Assembly: GCA_964352735.1 (NCBI GenBank)
Contig: CAYGTC010000018.1
Span: 10,314 to 74,313, forward strand
Direction: 5' to 3'
Source: NORP309 sp964352735
GTDB lineage: Bacteria > Pseudomonadota > Gammaproteobacteria > Xanthomonadales > Marinicellaceae
Length of the DNA: 64,000 bases
Positions 9,145 to 18,588 of the stretch are shown in pieces (position 1 is the stretch's first letter; each line of letters starts with the position of its first letter). The notes beneath the pieces were generated by a model, which did no database searches, was not told the DNA's origin, and saw nothing but the letters and a program-made list of their open reading frames with translations. The position numbers and the translations under genes were made by a program.

Positions 9145-9345
9145 TATAATCTCATTTTAAATAACATGAGACCTCAAAACACCATAAAACACTAAACATA
9201 CTTATAAATTCATAGAAATATTTCTATTCAATACCAGCAATGACTATGCACCCAATAGGAATCACATAGTTAATAATAACATAAATTAAGGATTCTAAAC
9301 GCTGCTGAATTTAAAAGGAAAGGGAATTTTTACGCTATAACAAAC

Positions 9346-9383
9346 ATAAACACAGGTGAATAAAATTATTCACCTGTGTTTAT
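9346..9383. terminator. Bidirectional transcription terminator between convergent genes
   Basis: A perfect 18-bp stem (ATAAACACAGGTGAATAA paired with its complement) closes a 2-nt AA centre, with A/T-rich flanks on both sides. It lies between the end of the NCS1 permease gene (+) and the end of the C25 gene (-), the expected place for a shared terminator. Confidence 0.8.
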
Positions 9384-9392
9384 AATCACTAT

Positions 9393-12300
9393 TTATTGTG
9401 AAATAACCAAAGCAGGATCACCCAATAAGCTATGGCCCAATAAGACATCCAAATTATCAGGATTCTCTTCAGCCATTCTTCGCTTGGCCAATAACATTGC
9501 CTCACCAATGGTCATATTAGGCGTTATCAACAATGGTAATGACAGGTTACCAAGTATTTGCTCAGAAGCAACTTTGGTTAAAGTCGACGGACCAAGAACC
9601 GCAGCAGCACCGTTGGTTCCTGAAAGTAAGAACTTATGAGCCAAAGTATTGGCAAAAGGAGAAACAAAATAAGTATTCCAGCAGCCCCATTGATTGACCA
9701 CTGTAGGCTTATCATAATTCGTCATAACACTGGCATTGTTGGTATCAAACACCCCTTCAAATGCCCATCGAGTTGGGCTAGAATGTCCGAAGAAATTTAA
9801 CATGGCCAAACCAGAATCCGCTTGATTTAATATGTCATTCTTAATTTCATCTGGGGTCTTATTATCAAGGTAAGATGAAGCATAGTTCCAATGTTGCGGC
9901 AATACTTGTATCATGTCTTCACTGTAAGAAGCGAATGAACCATCAGGCTCAGTATTATCAGCTACAAATAAAATAGAATCCTGATAAGTTTTTTGAGAAT
10001 ATTGAATGGTCTTTTGAATGAGCAATGATAATTCATCGACAGTTCTGACCGGGAATCTCCCCAAAGGCAAATCAGGTACATTGTCATTATCAAAATCAAC
10101 CAAGGCACTGTCAGATGGTGTAAACCTTAAAATCTCACTGGTAGGTTTATACATGGTAGGTATAAAACTCAAACTACCTAAATTTAAATAATTATGATAA
10201 TCATAGCTATCACCACCAACCAATAAAACCATTTGCACATTCATCACATCAACTGCTTCTTGAATGTATGATTTAATTGCCGATGCATCTATCCTGCTTG
10301 CAGAATACTTTTCATAAATATCAAAGACATTAACAATTTTCACGCTCATGTTATTATTTTCATGGAAAGATTTAAGTGTAGACAAATCATTGATAAATGC
10401 TGGATGTGTGATCATCAAGTAATCAGCTGTACCTATTAACAAATCATCAGCTTGATGAGACACTTTTAATTCAGGCGTTAAATAATCCTGATTTTGAATC
10501 ACAATGTAACGACTTGTATCACCCATATCTGGAATCAGTATTTTCGAAATATTTGTATCAGTAGACAATTGTATGCCTATTAATTCAATTGGCGAACCAC
10601 TATTAATAGCATAAACTTTAAAGTTTTGGTCATGGATGTTTTCCACATAAAAACCCCGGCCAGATGACAACTCAAAACCATCAGAAAAGATCACATCTGT
10701 TGCAGGGTCATTAATCACCATACCCACTTCAAATTGATAATGATCTGAATGACTGATCAGCTTTCTATTGTAACTAATTTCGACTGATTCTAGATTAATC
10801 AAATCAAAATTAAATCCGGTATCTAAAGGCAAATCGAAAGTCAGAACATTTTCCGTATTAGTTAGGTTTAATGGAACTGAATAATTCATTTCCGCATGAC
10901 CATCTTCAAAAACATCAACAATGTTTTGATCATTCCAATTGATTTTCAAATGATGATCCAGTGCATTGCCAGGGAAATCTGTTACACCAAATAGGGCTAA
11001 ATCAATATGGGCTTGTTGATCATACAAATCTTGAAGCACCACATTAAATTGTGTTTGCGAGGCTTCATAGATGGCTCTAAAACCAGTATTGAACCAAGGA
11101 TCTCCATTCGGTGAAACATTGCTGTACTGTGTATTTTCATCGATACTATATTTTGCCCTTTCATATGCATTGACAATTATTTCTTCAACATTAATTGTTG
11201 TTTCTGGTATCGATGCATTTACTGATCCGTTTACTGATGCATTTATGGAAATATGATAAACATTGTCATTGGTATAAAAATCATCTTTACTGACACCATA
11301 AAACTCAATATAACTGTTCACACCAAATATTGGATCGTTAATTTTTCGAGGAACAGAAATTTTTCCTTGCTCAGTTTTCAACTCAAGTGCAATGAAATGA
11401 GATTCATAACCAGTTAAATCCAGACCCATTTCAAGCAACTGTGTATGATGAACTCTGTACATACCAGTCTGATTCACATGAACATCCAGACTGTCAACAG
11501 TCGCACTATTAAAACGATTTGAAGCTTTTAATTGATCATTGATATCTTTCCAGTCAATTTTTTCTTGTTCTTGTTTAAACCCATACTTTTCGCCAATAGA
11601 AAATGGCCCATGAATCGTGACTTTTCCACTGGTATCTGTATCAGTCAACCACAAAGGCTGGTCATTCACAACATTGAAATTTTGTCGATAATCATTGTGT
11701 TGCAATGAATCAATGTTATTAGATTTAATAAAATCCGAACGCGTTTCAATTCTACCATCTTGAGCTTCTTGATACACAGTGAATCCAAGGTTACCAGTTT
11801 CAGTGCTGGTTCCAAAATAAACATGCACTTCTTGGTCAATTATTTCGGACTCAAAGTAAGCCAAAGTAACGGCAGTTGTTGTGATTCCTCCATTGAAATA
11901 ACCAAAATCATTGTTGATAGAATTTGCATTAACAATGGTTGCTTGTTGAAGACCATTGGTGGCTGTTTGGGTGGTCTGCTCATATCCTGCTACTCGGGTA
12001 TTATCAATGTTTGAAGAAACAAGATAATTGCCAGCAGGTATGCCATCGAATTGATAAAAACCAGTGTTATCAGTGATGATAGAGCCAAATTTTGAATCTG
12101 CCGCATCAATGACACCATTGTTATTAAGGTCTCGGTATAACGTAACTGCTGTAGACTCTATAAACGGCTCGCCGGAATTAAGGGCTGCATTATCATTGGC
12201 ATCTTCAAAAATGGTACCTGACAAACTGAATGCTGCATCACCTATTACACCAAAATCAGCAGTGATGATTTGGTTGTTACCAGTAACAAGTTCAGTTGCA

Positions 12301-15300
12301 TATGGGCTTTGCTGACCGTGTGAATCTGTATCAGCTGTACCAAAAGTTTGCACTGTTGATTCGAGTACACCACCTGCGGCGAAATTACTTGAATCTAACT
12401 CAACCAAATACGATTCATTGGGCAAGCCATTGAAACTATAAACACCATTGGTATTGGTTAAAGTTTGTCTTAAGAGGTTATCAGTGCCGTCATTATCAAT
12501 GACACCATTGCCATTAACATCTTGCCACAAATTAAGACTCACACCTTGAATTCCAGCTTCTGTTAACTCTCTTATGCCATTGTTATTGGCATCTAAAAAT
12601 ACCAGATTTCCAATCGAACCAGGTCCAGGAGCATAACCAAAATCAGCTGTTAAAAAATTCTGGTTTGCGCTTAGGTTTATGGTTCCGATAGCCGGTGAAG
12701 TCTGGTTGTTTCCAACCAATACGCCATTGGTATCCGATACTTGAACTTGATAGTTACCGGGTAAAACCCCATTGAATAAGTAATTACCCTGATCATCTGT
12801 GATAGCCGTTGCTAATAAATCATCATCACCGGTGCCAAATACTCCATCACTACCAGGACCAATTAAATTGACCGTAACATTTTCAATACCAAGTTCACCA
12901 ACGTCCTCAATTCCATCAGAGTTAGAATCTAACCAAATCGTATCACCAATACTGCCTGTGGTCCCTGCATTGGGTTGAAAACCCCAGTCAAGACTTAAAA
13001 AGGCATCATCAGCCATGGTTGTCACTTGATAAGTATCACCTGAATTGGTTGGTGTCGAATTATATGCAGCTGGAACAGTTGCTGTATCAACAGTTACAAT
13101 GTACATTCCCGGTGGTAAATTACTGAATAAATAGCTGCCATCAGGTGCTGTACCAGTCGTTGTAGATAAAGTAATATCATCTGCAGTACCAAAAATGTCA
13201 TCTGGTCCTGCTCCCAACAAATCTACATCAACCCCAGCAATGCCAACTTCACCCACATCCCTGATTGCATTTCCATTGGTATCTGCCCAGATTAAATCTC
13301 CAAGCAAACTGGTTCCGGCTTGGCTTGAATAGCCAAAATCAGCATCGTTATAATCTTCTCCATCTGAAAGCACAATATTGGTTGTTGGATTTGTCAGAGA
13401 GGGAGACAAGGTTAATCCTGCTGGCAGTGTTGAAGTATCAACCTCGACATAGTAATTGCCTGCATTCAGACCTTGGAAATCATAGTTACCAAAAATATCA
13501 GTTAAAGTTGAGGCAACCATAACATCATCTGCATTACCAATAATGCCATCAGCACCTGGTGTCAATAAATTCAATGTTACAGATTGTATGCCTGATTCGT
13601 TATTGTCCTGTACACCATCCATGTTGGTATCAAACCACACAAAATCACCAATCGATGCTGTTCCGCTGCTTCTGACATAACCAAAATCGACATCGGTGAT
13701 ATCCGTGCCCATTAAAGTAACATCTATGATATCCAAACCACTGGTCAATGAATAATCATTGAGTATATCAGAGGCATCGGTAACTTCAATGCGATAGTCA
13801 TTATCAGGTAAGTCAGGGAAACTGTAATCTCCTGCTGAGTCAGTAGATGTGGTAGCCAATATAATATCGTCAACAGTACCAAAAATACCATCTGCACCAG
13901 CTATAGACAAAGTTAAAGTAACAGATTCAAAGCCTGGTTCTCCGGCGCCATCATCCAGGCCATCGGCGTCAAGGTCTTCAAAAACATTGCCAGAAATATC
14001 AGCAAGTGAAGAATTATTGTAACCAAAGTCTTGCTCCAAGTCACTGCCGCCCAAAATAAGAGTGGTACTTGATTGTTCATTACATATGATGCATGTTCCT
14101 GCCTCGTCTGGATCGCCTGTTTGAGTATAACCTGCCAACTCAGTTTGACCGGTGTTAATGACTACTACATAATCCACACCAATAAGATCTTCAAAAAGAT
14201 AATTACCATTAACATCAGTGGTTGTTATATTTACAATACTATCAGTTGGGTCAAATATTCCATTACTATTTGCATCAAAATATAAGGTGATGTCTACTCC
14301 AGCAATACCAACTTCATTATCGTCTTGGACACCATTGCTGTTGGCATCACTCCATACCGTATCACCAATGGTACCACTTTGATTATAACCAAAACTAATA
14401 TTACTGACATTCGCGCCATTGAGTGTGACATCAAAGAAGCCATCTTCAGCTGGAGTCGTAGTGCTCTGGTAATCAATCAATTCATTATTGGCATCTGATA
14501 CTTGCAACCGATAATCACCATCCTCTAAACCAGTAAAACTAAAATTACCATTAGCATCAGTAATAGCCGTTGCAATGACCACGCCATTTTCATCCAGTAA
14601 ATTGACAGTGACATTTTCAATACCACTTTCTGAAGCATCAAATACACCATCATTATCATTATCTAACCAGACCCTATCGGTAATGTTAAAGAGTGCATTA
14701 TTGTCATAACCAAAATCTAGGGTTAACAATACGTCTCCTGCCTCAACAGCAAATGGATCACTCGGGGAGGAATTAGATTGTGGGCCTGTTGTTAAAGTGT
14801 ATCCAGTTAATTCACTGGCTGTGTCTGTAACTTGAACAACATATTCACCCGGAGCTACATTGGTAAAGAGATATTGACCATCAGCACCGGTAGTAGTCGT
14901 TGCAACAACCATATTGGTAGCTGCGTCAATTAAATCTAAAGTCACTCCTGAGATACCTGGCTCACCAGGATCTCTAACGCCATCAGCATCAGCATCTGAC
15001 CACACCAAATCTCCAACAATGGCATCACTGGATGAATCATTGGTGTAAGGGAAATCTTGTTCAAAATTTGAACTGTTGTTTGCCAAAGTAAATACAGATT
15101 GAGGGTTTACAGTACCAGATGACAATGTCAAACCACTGGGCAGTGAAGATTCTTCAACTTGAACATAATAATTTGAGCCCACTAAATTTGTAAACATGTA
15201 ACTGCCATCAGATCCAGTTTGTGTGGTTTCAATTAAAAAGTCATCACCTCCACCAAATACGCCATCTGGCCCTGCATCGTATAATGAGACAAGGACATTG

Positions 15301-16880
15301 GATAATCCTGGCTCTCCAATATCAAAAACACCATCGGCATCAATATCTAACCACACCAAATCACCAACAGCTGATTCTCTAATGATGGCTGGACAAATGG
15401 CAAATTTAGCCATCGAACCTGATTGAAAAAACTCAACCTCAACTGTTCTTACTCCAGTATTAGTAAGAGTTACGCCACCCAGTCCATTGTCTCCAACACT
15501 GGGTAATATGGTAGAGTCGATCTCGACTCCTGCTGCATTTAAGAATCGTGCTTCGCCTGCATTAACCCCTATAGTATCACCAAAATCCAAAAACAATAGC
15601 TCATTCATATTAAGATCTCTATCGAAATCAAATATTAATGTGCCTCCAACTGCATTGTCATCTGGATCACTTTGATCACCATCTTCTGAAATGATTAAAA
15701 TTCGACGTTGTGGTATTCTATTTTCACCAACCAAGCCAAAAGCGCCATCTGCTCCTTCTCCTGGCCCTCCAAATGATTCATGTGGTGAACCGAGATCATC
15801 ATCTCCACCTGTTGGATTGGCGCCATCAAAAATCATCGCATCCCCAGAACCTCCCGTTGCAGATACCGTAATCCCCCATGGTGCGAATTGATTGGTAATA
15901 ATGTCACCAGCACTGGTATCGATGCCGTTTGGAAAGGTATCAAAATCAATCACGGGTAAACATGCTGTGGCTTCGAAACCAAAATCTTGGTTATTGAAAA
16001 CACCATGTGCCAACACATTGATTGACTGTTGAAATCCACCTGTCGTAGAAGCATAACCGATGGCAGGCAATGAACTCTCTACAACTTTGATGCAATAGTT
16101 ACCCAAATCAGAGACATTAAAACTGTAATCGCCTGATGCATCAGTAAATGTATTTTGAATGGCTGGTCCGGAACAATCAGATGTTGAGAATAAATTCACT
16201 GATGTATTGGCAATTGATACTTCTCCAGCATCTAAAACCCCTTCTCCGCTGAGGTCATACCACACATTACCCATAAAGGTAGATGTATTAGGAATGGGTG
16301 CTACACCAGCAACATTAACATTATCAACAAAGAAGAATTCATTACCACCAAGAAAACCTTCGGCAAATATCTGAATTTCTGTGGTAGCAGTAAGAAAAGA
16401 TACTGGTATAGATTCAGAAAAAGTACCTGTCACATTTTGGGGTATACCACAAATGTCTGCGCCAATTTGAGTGAAGGCATCCGATGGTTGTGCCCTGATC
16501 AACACATTGATTTCATCGGCACCGCCAACACCACAATTTTCTGTTGCACCAGACATTTCCCAATCAAAACTTAGAGTAGCTGAGGTAGCTGTATCTAAAT
16601 CCAGAGTTCGTTGAATTGTATCAGCAGCACCTCCAGGCTGAAATCTCAACCGGTTACCCAGGATTAAAATATCACCTGAACCAGCTAAGTTGTTATCCCC
16701 AGTTTCTGTCCATGATTGAGCAGACCAGTCGGTCGACCCATTTGAATTATTATAAGATACAGAATCAAATTGATCCCTGTATTGAAATGGTCCTTGTACA
16801 GCCATAGCCATATCCGAACATGTGAAAATAAAAACCAAAGCGACACAAAAGAGCTTTGATTTTTCGATAGAAAAATTCAT
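9393..16880 (-). CDS. Giant exported protein: SdrD-type repeats plus C-terminal peptidase C25 (gingipain-like)
   Basis: The protein has 2495 residues. I chose the ATG at 16880, not the upstream GTG at 16910, because it begins a signal peptide (MNFSIEKSKLFCVALVF..., cleavage near AMA-V) and a TATAAT box lies too close to the GTG. Residues about 200-1640 hold eleven SdrD B-like/collagen-binding-like repeats, each opening G-[DN]-x-[VI]-[WF]-x-D with a calcium-type D-x-[DN]-x-[DN]-G loop. One unrelated block of about 170 residues sits after the first repeat. A linker (VTLAYFESE...) follows, then beta-rich sequence with an internal FSDGFE near 2067. The C-terminal 350 residues are a peptidase C25 domain with candidate catalytic H2366 (FFGHSS) and C2400 (QWGCWNTYF), spacing as in gingipains. 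It probably acts at the cell surface or outside the cell. Confidence 0.88.
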   Translation of the reverse strand: MNFSIEKSKLFCVALVFIFTCSDMAMAVQGPFQYRDQFDSVSYNNSNGSTDWSAQSWTETGDNNLAGSGDILILGNRLRFQPGGAADTIQRTLDLDTATSATLSFDWEMSGATENCGVGGADEINVLIRAQPSDAFTQIGADICGIPQNVTGTFSESIPVSFLTATTEIQIFAEGFLGGNEFFFVDNVNVAGVAPIPNTSTFMGNVWYDLSGEGVLDAGEVSIANTSVNLFSTSDCSGPAIQNTFTDASGDYSFNVSDLGNYCIKVVESSLPAIGYASTTGGFQQSINVLAHGVFNNQDFGFEATACLPVIDFDTFPNGIDTSAGDIITNQFAPWGITVSATGGSGDAMIFDGANPTGGDDDLGSPHESFGGPGEGADGAFGLVGENRIPQRRILIISEDGDQSDPDDNAVGGTLIFDFDRDLNMNELLFLDFGDTIGVNAGEARFLNAAGVEIDSTILPSVGDNGLGGVTLTNTGVRTVEVEFFQSGSMAKFAICPAIIRESAVGDLVWLDIDADGVFDIGEPGLSNVLVSLYDAGPDGVFGGGDDFLIETTQTGSDGSYMFTNLVGSNYYVQVEESSLPSGLTLSSGTVNPQSVFTLANNSSNFEQDFPYTNDSSSDAIVGDLVWSDADADGVRDPGEPGISGVTLDLIDAATNMVVATTTTGADGQYLFTNVAPGEYVVQVTDTASELTGYTLTTGPQSNSSPSDPFAVEAGDVLLTLDFGYDNNALFNITDRVWLDNDNDGVFDASESGIENVTVNLLDENGVVIATAITDANGNFSFTGLEDGDYRLQVSDANNELIDYQSTTTPAEDGFFDVTLNGANVSNISFGYNQSGTIGDTVWSDANSNGVQDDNEVGIAGVDITLYFDANSNGIFDPTDSIVNITTTDVNGNYLFEDLIGVDYVVVINTGQTELAGYTQTGDPDEAGTCIICNEQSSTTLILGGSDLEQDFGYNNSSLADISGNVFEDLDADGLDDGAGEPGFESVTLTLSIAGADGIFGTVDDIILATTSTDSAGDYSFPDLPDNDYRIEVTDASDILNDYSLTSGLDIIDVTLMGTDITDVDFGYVRSSGTASIGDFVWFDTNMDGVQDNNESGIQSVTLNLLTPGADGIIGNADDVMVASTLTDIFGNYDFQGLNAGNYYVEVDTSTLPAGLTLSPSLTNPTTNIVLSDGEDYNDADFGYSSQAGTSLLGDLIWADTNGNAIRDVGEVGIAGVDVDLLGAGPDDIFGTADDITLSTTTGTAPDGSYLFSNLPPGMYIVTVDTATVPAAYNSTPTNSGDTYQVTTMADDAFLSLDWGFQPNAGTTGSIGDTIWLDSNSDGIEDVGELGIENVTVNLIGPGSDGVFGTGDDDLLATAITDDQGNYLFNGVLPGNYQVQVSDTNGVLVGNNQTSPAIGTINLSANQNFLTADFGYAPGPGSIGNLVFLDANNNGIRELTEAGIQGVSLNLWQDVNGNGVIDNDGTDNLLRQTLTNTNGVYSFNGLPNESYLVELDSSNFAAGGVLESTVQTFGTADTDSHGQQSPYATELVTGNNQIITADFGVIGDAAFSLSGTIFEDANDNAALNSGEPFIESTAVTLYRDLNNNGVIDAADSKFGSIITDNTGFYQFDGIPAGNYLVSSNIDNTRVAGYEQTTQTATNGLQQATIVNANSINNDFGYFNGGITTTAVTLAYFESEIIDQEVHVYFGTSTETGNLGFTVYQEAQDGRIETRSDFIKSNNIDSLQHNDYRQNFNVVNDQPLWLTDTDTSGKVTIHGPFSIGEKYGFKQEQEKIDWKDINDQLKASNRFNSATVDSLDVHVNQTGMYRVHHTQLLEMGLDLTGYESHFIALELKTEQGKISVPRKINDPIFGVNSYIEFYGVSKDDFYTNDNVYHISINASVNGSVNASIPETTINVEEIIVNAYERAKYSIDENTQYSNVSPNGDPWFNTGFRAIYEASQTQFNVVLQDLYDQQAHIDLALFGVTDFPGNALDHHLKINWNDQNIVDVFEDGHAEMNYSVPLNLTNTENVLTFDLPLDTGFNFDLINLESVEISYNRKLISHSDHYQFEVGMVINDPATDVIFSDGFELSSGRGFYVENIHDQNFKVYAINSGSPIELIGIQLSTDTNISKILIPDMGDTSRYIVIQNQDYLTPELKVSHQADDLLIGTADYLMITHPAFINDLSTLKSFHENNNMSVKIVNVFDIYEKYSASRIDASAIKSYIQEAVDVMNVQMVLLVGGDSYDYHNYLNLGSLSFIPTMYKPTSEILRFTPSDSALVDFDNDNVPDLPLGRFPVRTVDELSLLIQKTIQYSQKTYQDSILFVADNTEPDGSFASYSEDMIQVLPQHWNYASSYLDNKTPDEIKNDILNQADSGLAMLNFFGHSSPTRWAFEGVFDTNNASVMTNYDKPTVVNQWGCWNTYFVSPFANTLAHKFLLSGTNGAAAVLGPSTLTKVASEQILGNLSLPLLITPNMTIGEAMLLAKRRMAEENPDNLDVLLGHSLLGDPALVISQ

Positions 16881-16912
16881 AACACAAACACAATCTATTA
16901 TTACCCACACAC

Positions 16913-16918
16913 ATTATA
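16913..16918 (-). promoter_or_regulatory. Predicted -10 box of the C25 protein gene
   Basis: The minus strand reads TTTTGTATAATGTG, giving a perfect TATAAT at 16918-16913. Transcription would start near 16906, inside the GTG-initiated extension, which supports ATG 16880 as the start. The -35 region is poor (ACCTAT-like), so activation or a longer spacer is possible. Confidence 0.45.
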
Positions 16919-17045
16919 CAAAAACTAAAAGGGAAATAGGTGTTATTGTGGCTAATTACTGTTAACTATTGTAACAAACATGAAAAAAAATGAATTTTGC
17001 AAGTAAATCATAAAAAAAAACTCAATAAAATTCCAGTTTTTGAAT

Positions 17046-17202
17046 TTAACCCGAATATTTCATCATAGAATGAATTTGAGGGATAAAATAACAAACTGAT
17101 TGAGTTAACATCACTTTAAAGCCCGTTATAGAAGGTTTTCAAGTGATGTTATTCAAGATATGCAAACATTTTTTTCATAAAACCATTCAGGAACAAACTG
17201 TA
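17046..17202 (+). repeat. MITE-like intergenic element, copy 3 (one end lost)
   Basis: The left end TTAACCCGAATATTTCATCA matches the family terminal repeat at 19 of 20 positions, followed by the conserved arm. An inverted pair AACATCACTT / AAGTGATGTT (near 17107 and 17139) occupies the place of a different hairpin in the long copy. From about 17160 the sequence again matches copy 5: TTTTTCATAAAACCATTCAG, then an ACAAA run. The opposite terminal repeat is missing; the element fades into the 3' end of the DUF1501 gene. Confidence 0.7.
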
Positions 17203-17238
17203 TTTTAGACCAATAATCAAGACATTAGAATCACCGAC

Positions 17239-18585
17239 TCAATCAAAGCCAGAAGAAAATATTGGATCATAATCAACATCATATACAGGCAACAAATCTG
17301 CACCCGAGACGACGCCAAGCGGTGAATAATCGCTGTAACCGGGAAAAATAAAACCAAGAAAACGATTCTGCATTCTCTTCATCAGCACTTCACAAACCAC
17401 ATCACGGTAATCAACTGTTGCATTGACATCACCATTTTCAAACAGTTGATCGGGTGACAACCCTGGAAATTGACCATAAAAACCACCATTTACATGGTCA
17501 CCAATAACAAAAATGGGATTACCATAACCATGATCTGTTCCACTGGTGGTGTTTTCATAGGCCCGCCGACCAAATTCGCTTTGAACGATAATAGTAAATC
17601 GCCCTTCATGTGTTGCATTAAGATCTTCATATAACGCCCTTAAACCATCAGATAGATCTTGAACCAAAAGCGCAAATTCTCCCGTGGTACCTGTGCCTTG
17701 ATTGTTGTGTGTATCCCAACCACCAGTTGGCACATAAGCAACCTCCAAATCTACATTTTCCTTATGTAATTGAGCTATGGTTTTTAATTGGTCACCAAAA
17801 AAACTTTCAGGGTATTGAGCATTACCATCAGTGGTATAATTTTCCCAATCAATCCCTTGAATCACTTCAGAAGCATTCAAAGTTTGGTGGGCCGTAATGT
17901 CTTCGATGCTTTGTGGAGCTGCAAATATTTCACTTAACGTAGACTGCATGGCGTTTTCCCAAGCCCAGTGCCCTAAATTCAAACTGAATTCTGTGGGTTG
18001 CCCCATCACTAAAGCAGCTGGGTTTCCTAGCACTGCATCAGTATTATTATAGGCAGGAACAACATTAGGTATCACCGCATCATCAGGAGTACTTAATGAA
18101 GAATCAAAATATCTGGTTAACCAACCGCTCCCTAAATTTTCTGAAGTATTTTGCACACCCAATTCCATTAATGCAGTCGCTACAAAATGACTTCTGTTGG
18201 CTTCTAATAAACCTGTCGCGTGTACTATGGCCATTTTGTTTTCATTGTATAAGCTTTGTAAGCCGCTTGCCAAAGGATGCATGCCAAAAGCATTGGTTCC
18301 ATTTAAAGGCAAAGACTCCGTATTTGGAATGTGTAAACCAGGTCTTAGCACTGTACTGTACTGATTATAATCATTACCTGAACGTGGTGGCACCATATTC
18401 AAACCATCCATGCCACCATTGAGAAATACATAGACCAATAAATCTTTCGATTGATCTGTTCCATTGCCTCCATTAATACCATTTAATATTTGTCTACCAA
18501 AACCCACTTGGGCCCCACCTAAACCAGCCAATGTAACCAGCCCTGATCTTCTTATGAATTGTCTTCTGTTGATTTTCTTCATCAT
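17239..18585 (-). CDS. DUF1501 family Tat-exported protein
   Basis: This 448-residue protein has a twin-arginine-like start (KKINRRQFIRRSGLVTLAGLGG) and the DUF1501 hallmarks: VYVFLNGGMDGLNMVPP near residue 50 and GWDTHNNQG near 290. Later it has an E-F-G-R-R-A-Y-E-N motif and TDHGYGNPIFVIG, the metal-site-like D-H-G of this sulfatase/alkaline-phosphatase-related fold. The reaction is unknown. The protein ends D-P-I-F-S-S-G-F-D, a tail shared with other exported proteins here. The start ATG lies 3 nt after the DUF1800 stop, with AGG six bases upstream; a TTG one codon earlier is possible. DUF1501 and DUF1800 genes are usually found together and presumably act as a pair. Confidence 0.88.
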   Translation of the reverse strand: MMKKINRRQFIRRSGLVTLAGLGGAQVGFGRQILNGINGGNGTDQSKDLLVYVFLNGGMDGLNMVPPRSGNDYNQYSTVLRPGLHIPNTESLPLNGTNAFGMHPLASGLQSLYNENKMAIVHATGLLEANRSHFVATALMELGVQNTSENLGSGWLTRYFDSSLSTPDDAVIPNVVPAYNNTDAVLGNPAALVMGQPTEFSLNLGHWAWENAMQSTLSEIFAAPQSIEDITAHQTLNASEVIQGIDWENYTTDGNAQYPESFFGDQLKTIAQLHKENVDLEVAYVPTGGWDTHNNQGTGTTGEFALLVQDLSDGLRALYEDLNATHEGRFTIIVQSEFGRRAYENTTSGTDHGYGNPIFVIGDHVNGGFYGQFPGLSPDQLFENGDVNATVDYRDVVCEVLMKRMQNRFLGFIFPGYSDYSPLGVVSGADLLPVYDVDYDPIFSSGFD

Positions 18586-18588
18586 CAA

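Noticed and set aside
12000..16300. Possible CRISPR or tandem DNA repeat
   Set aside because: The repetition is at the protein level (SdrD-type repeats of about 100 residues); no short identical DNA repeats with spacers are present.
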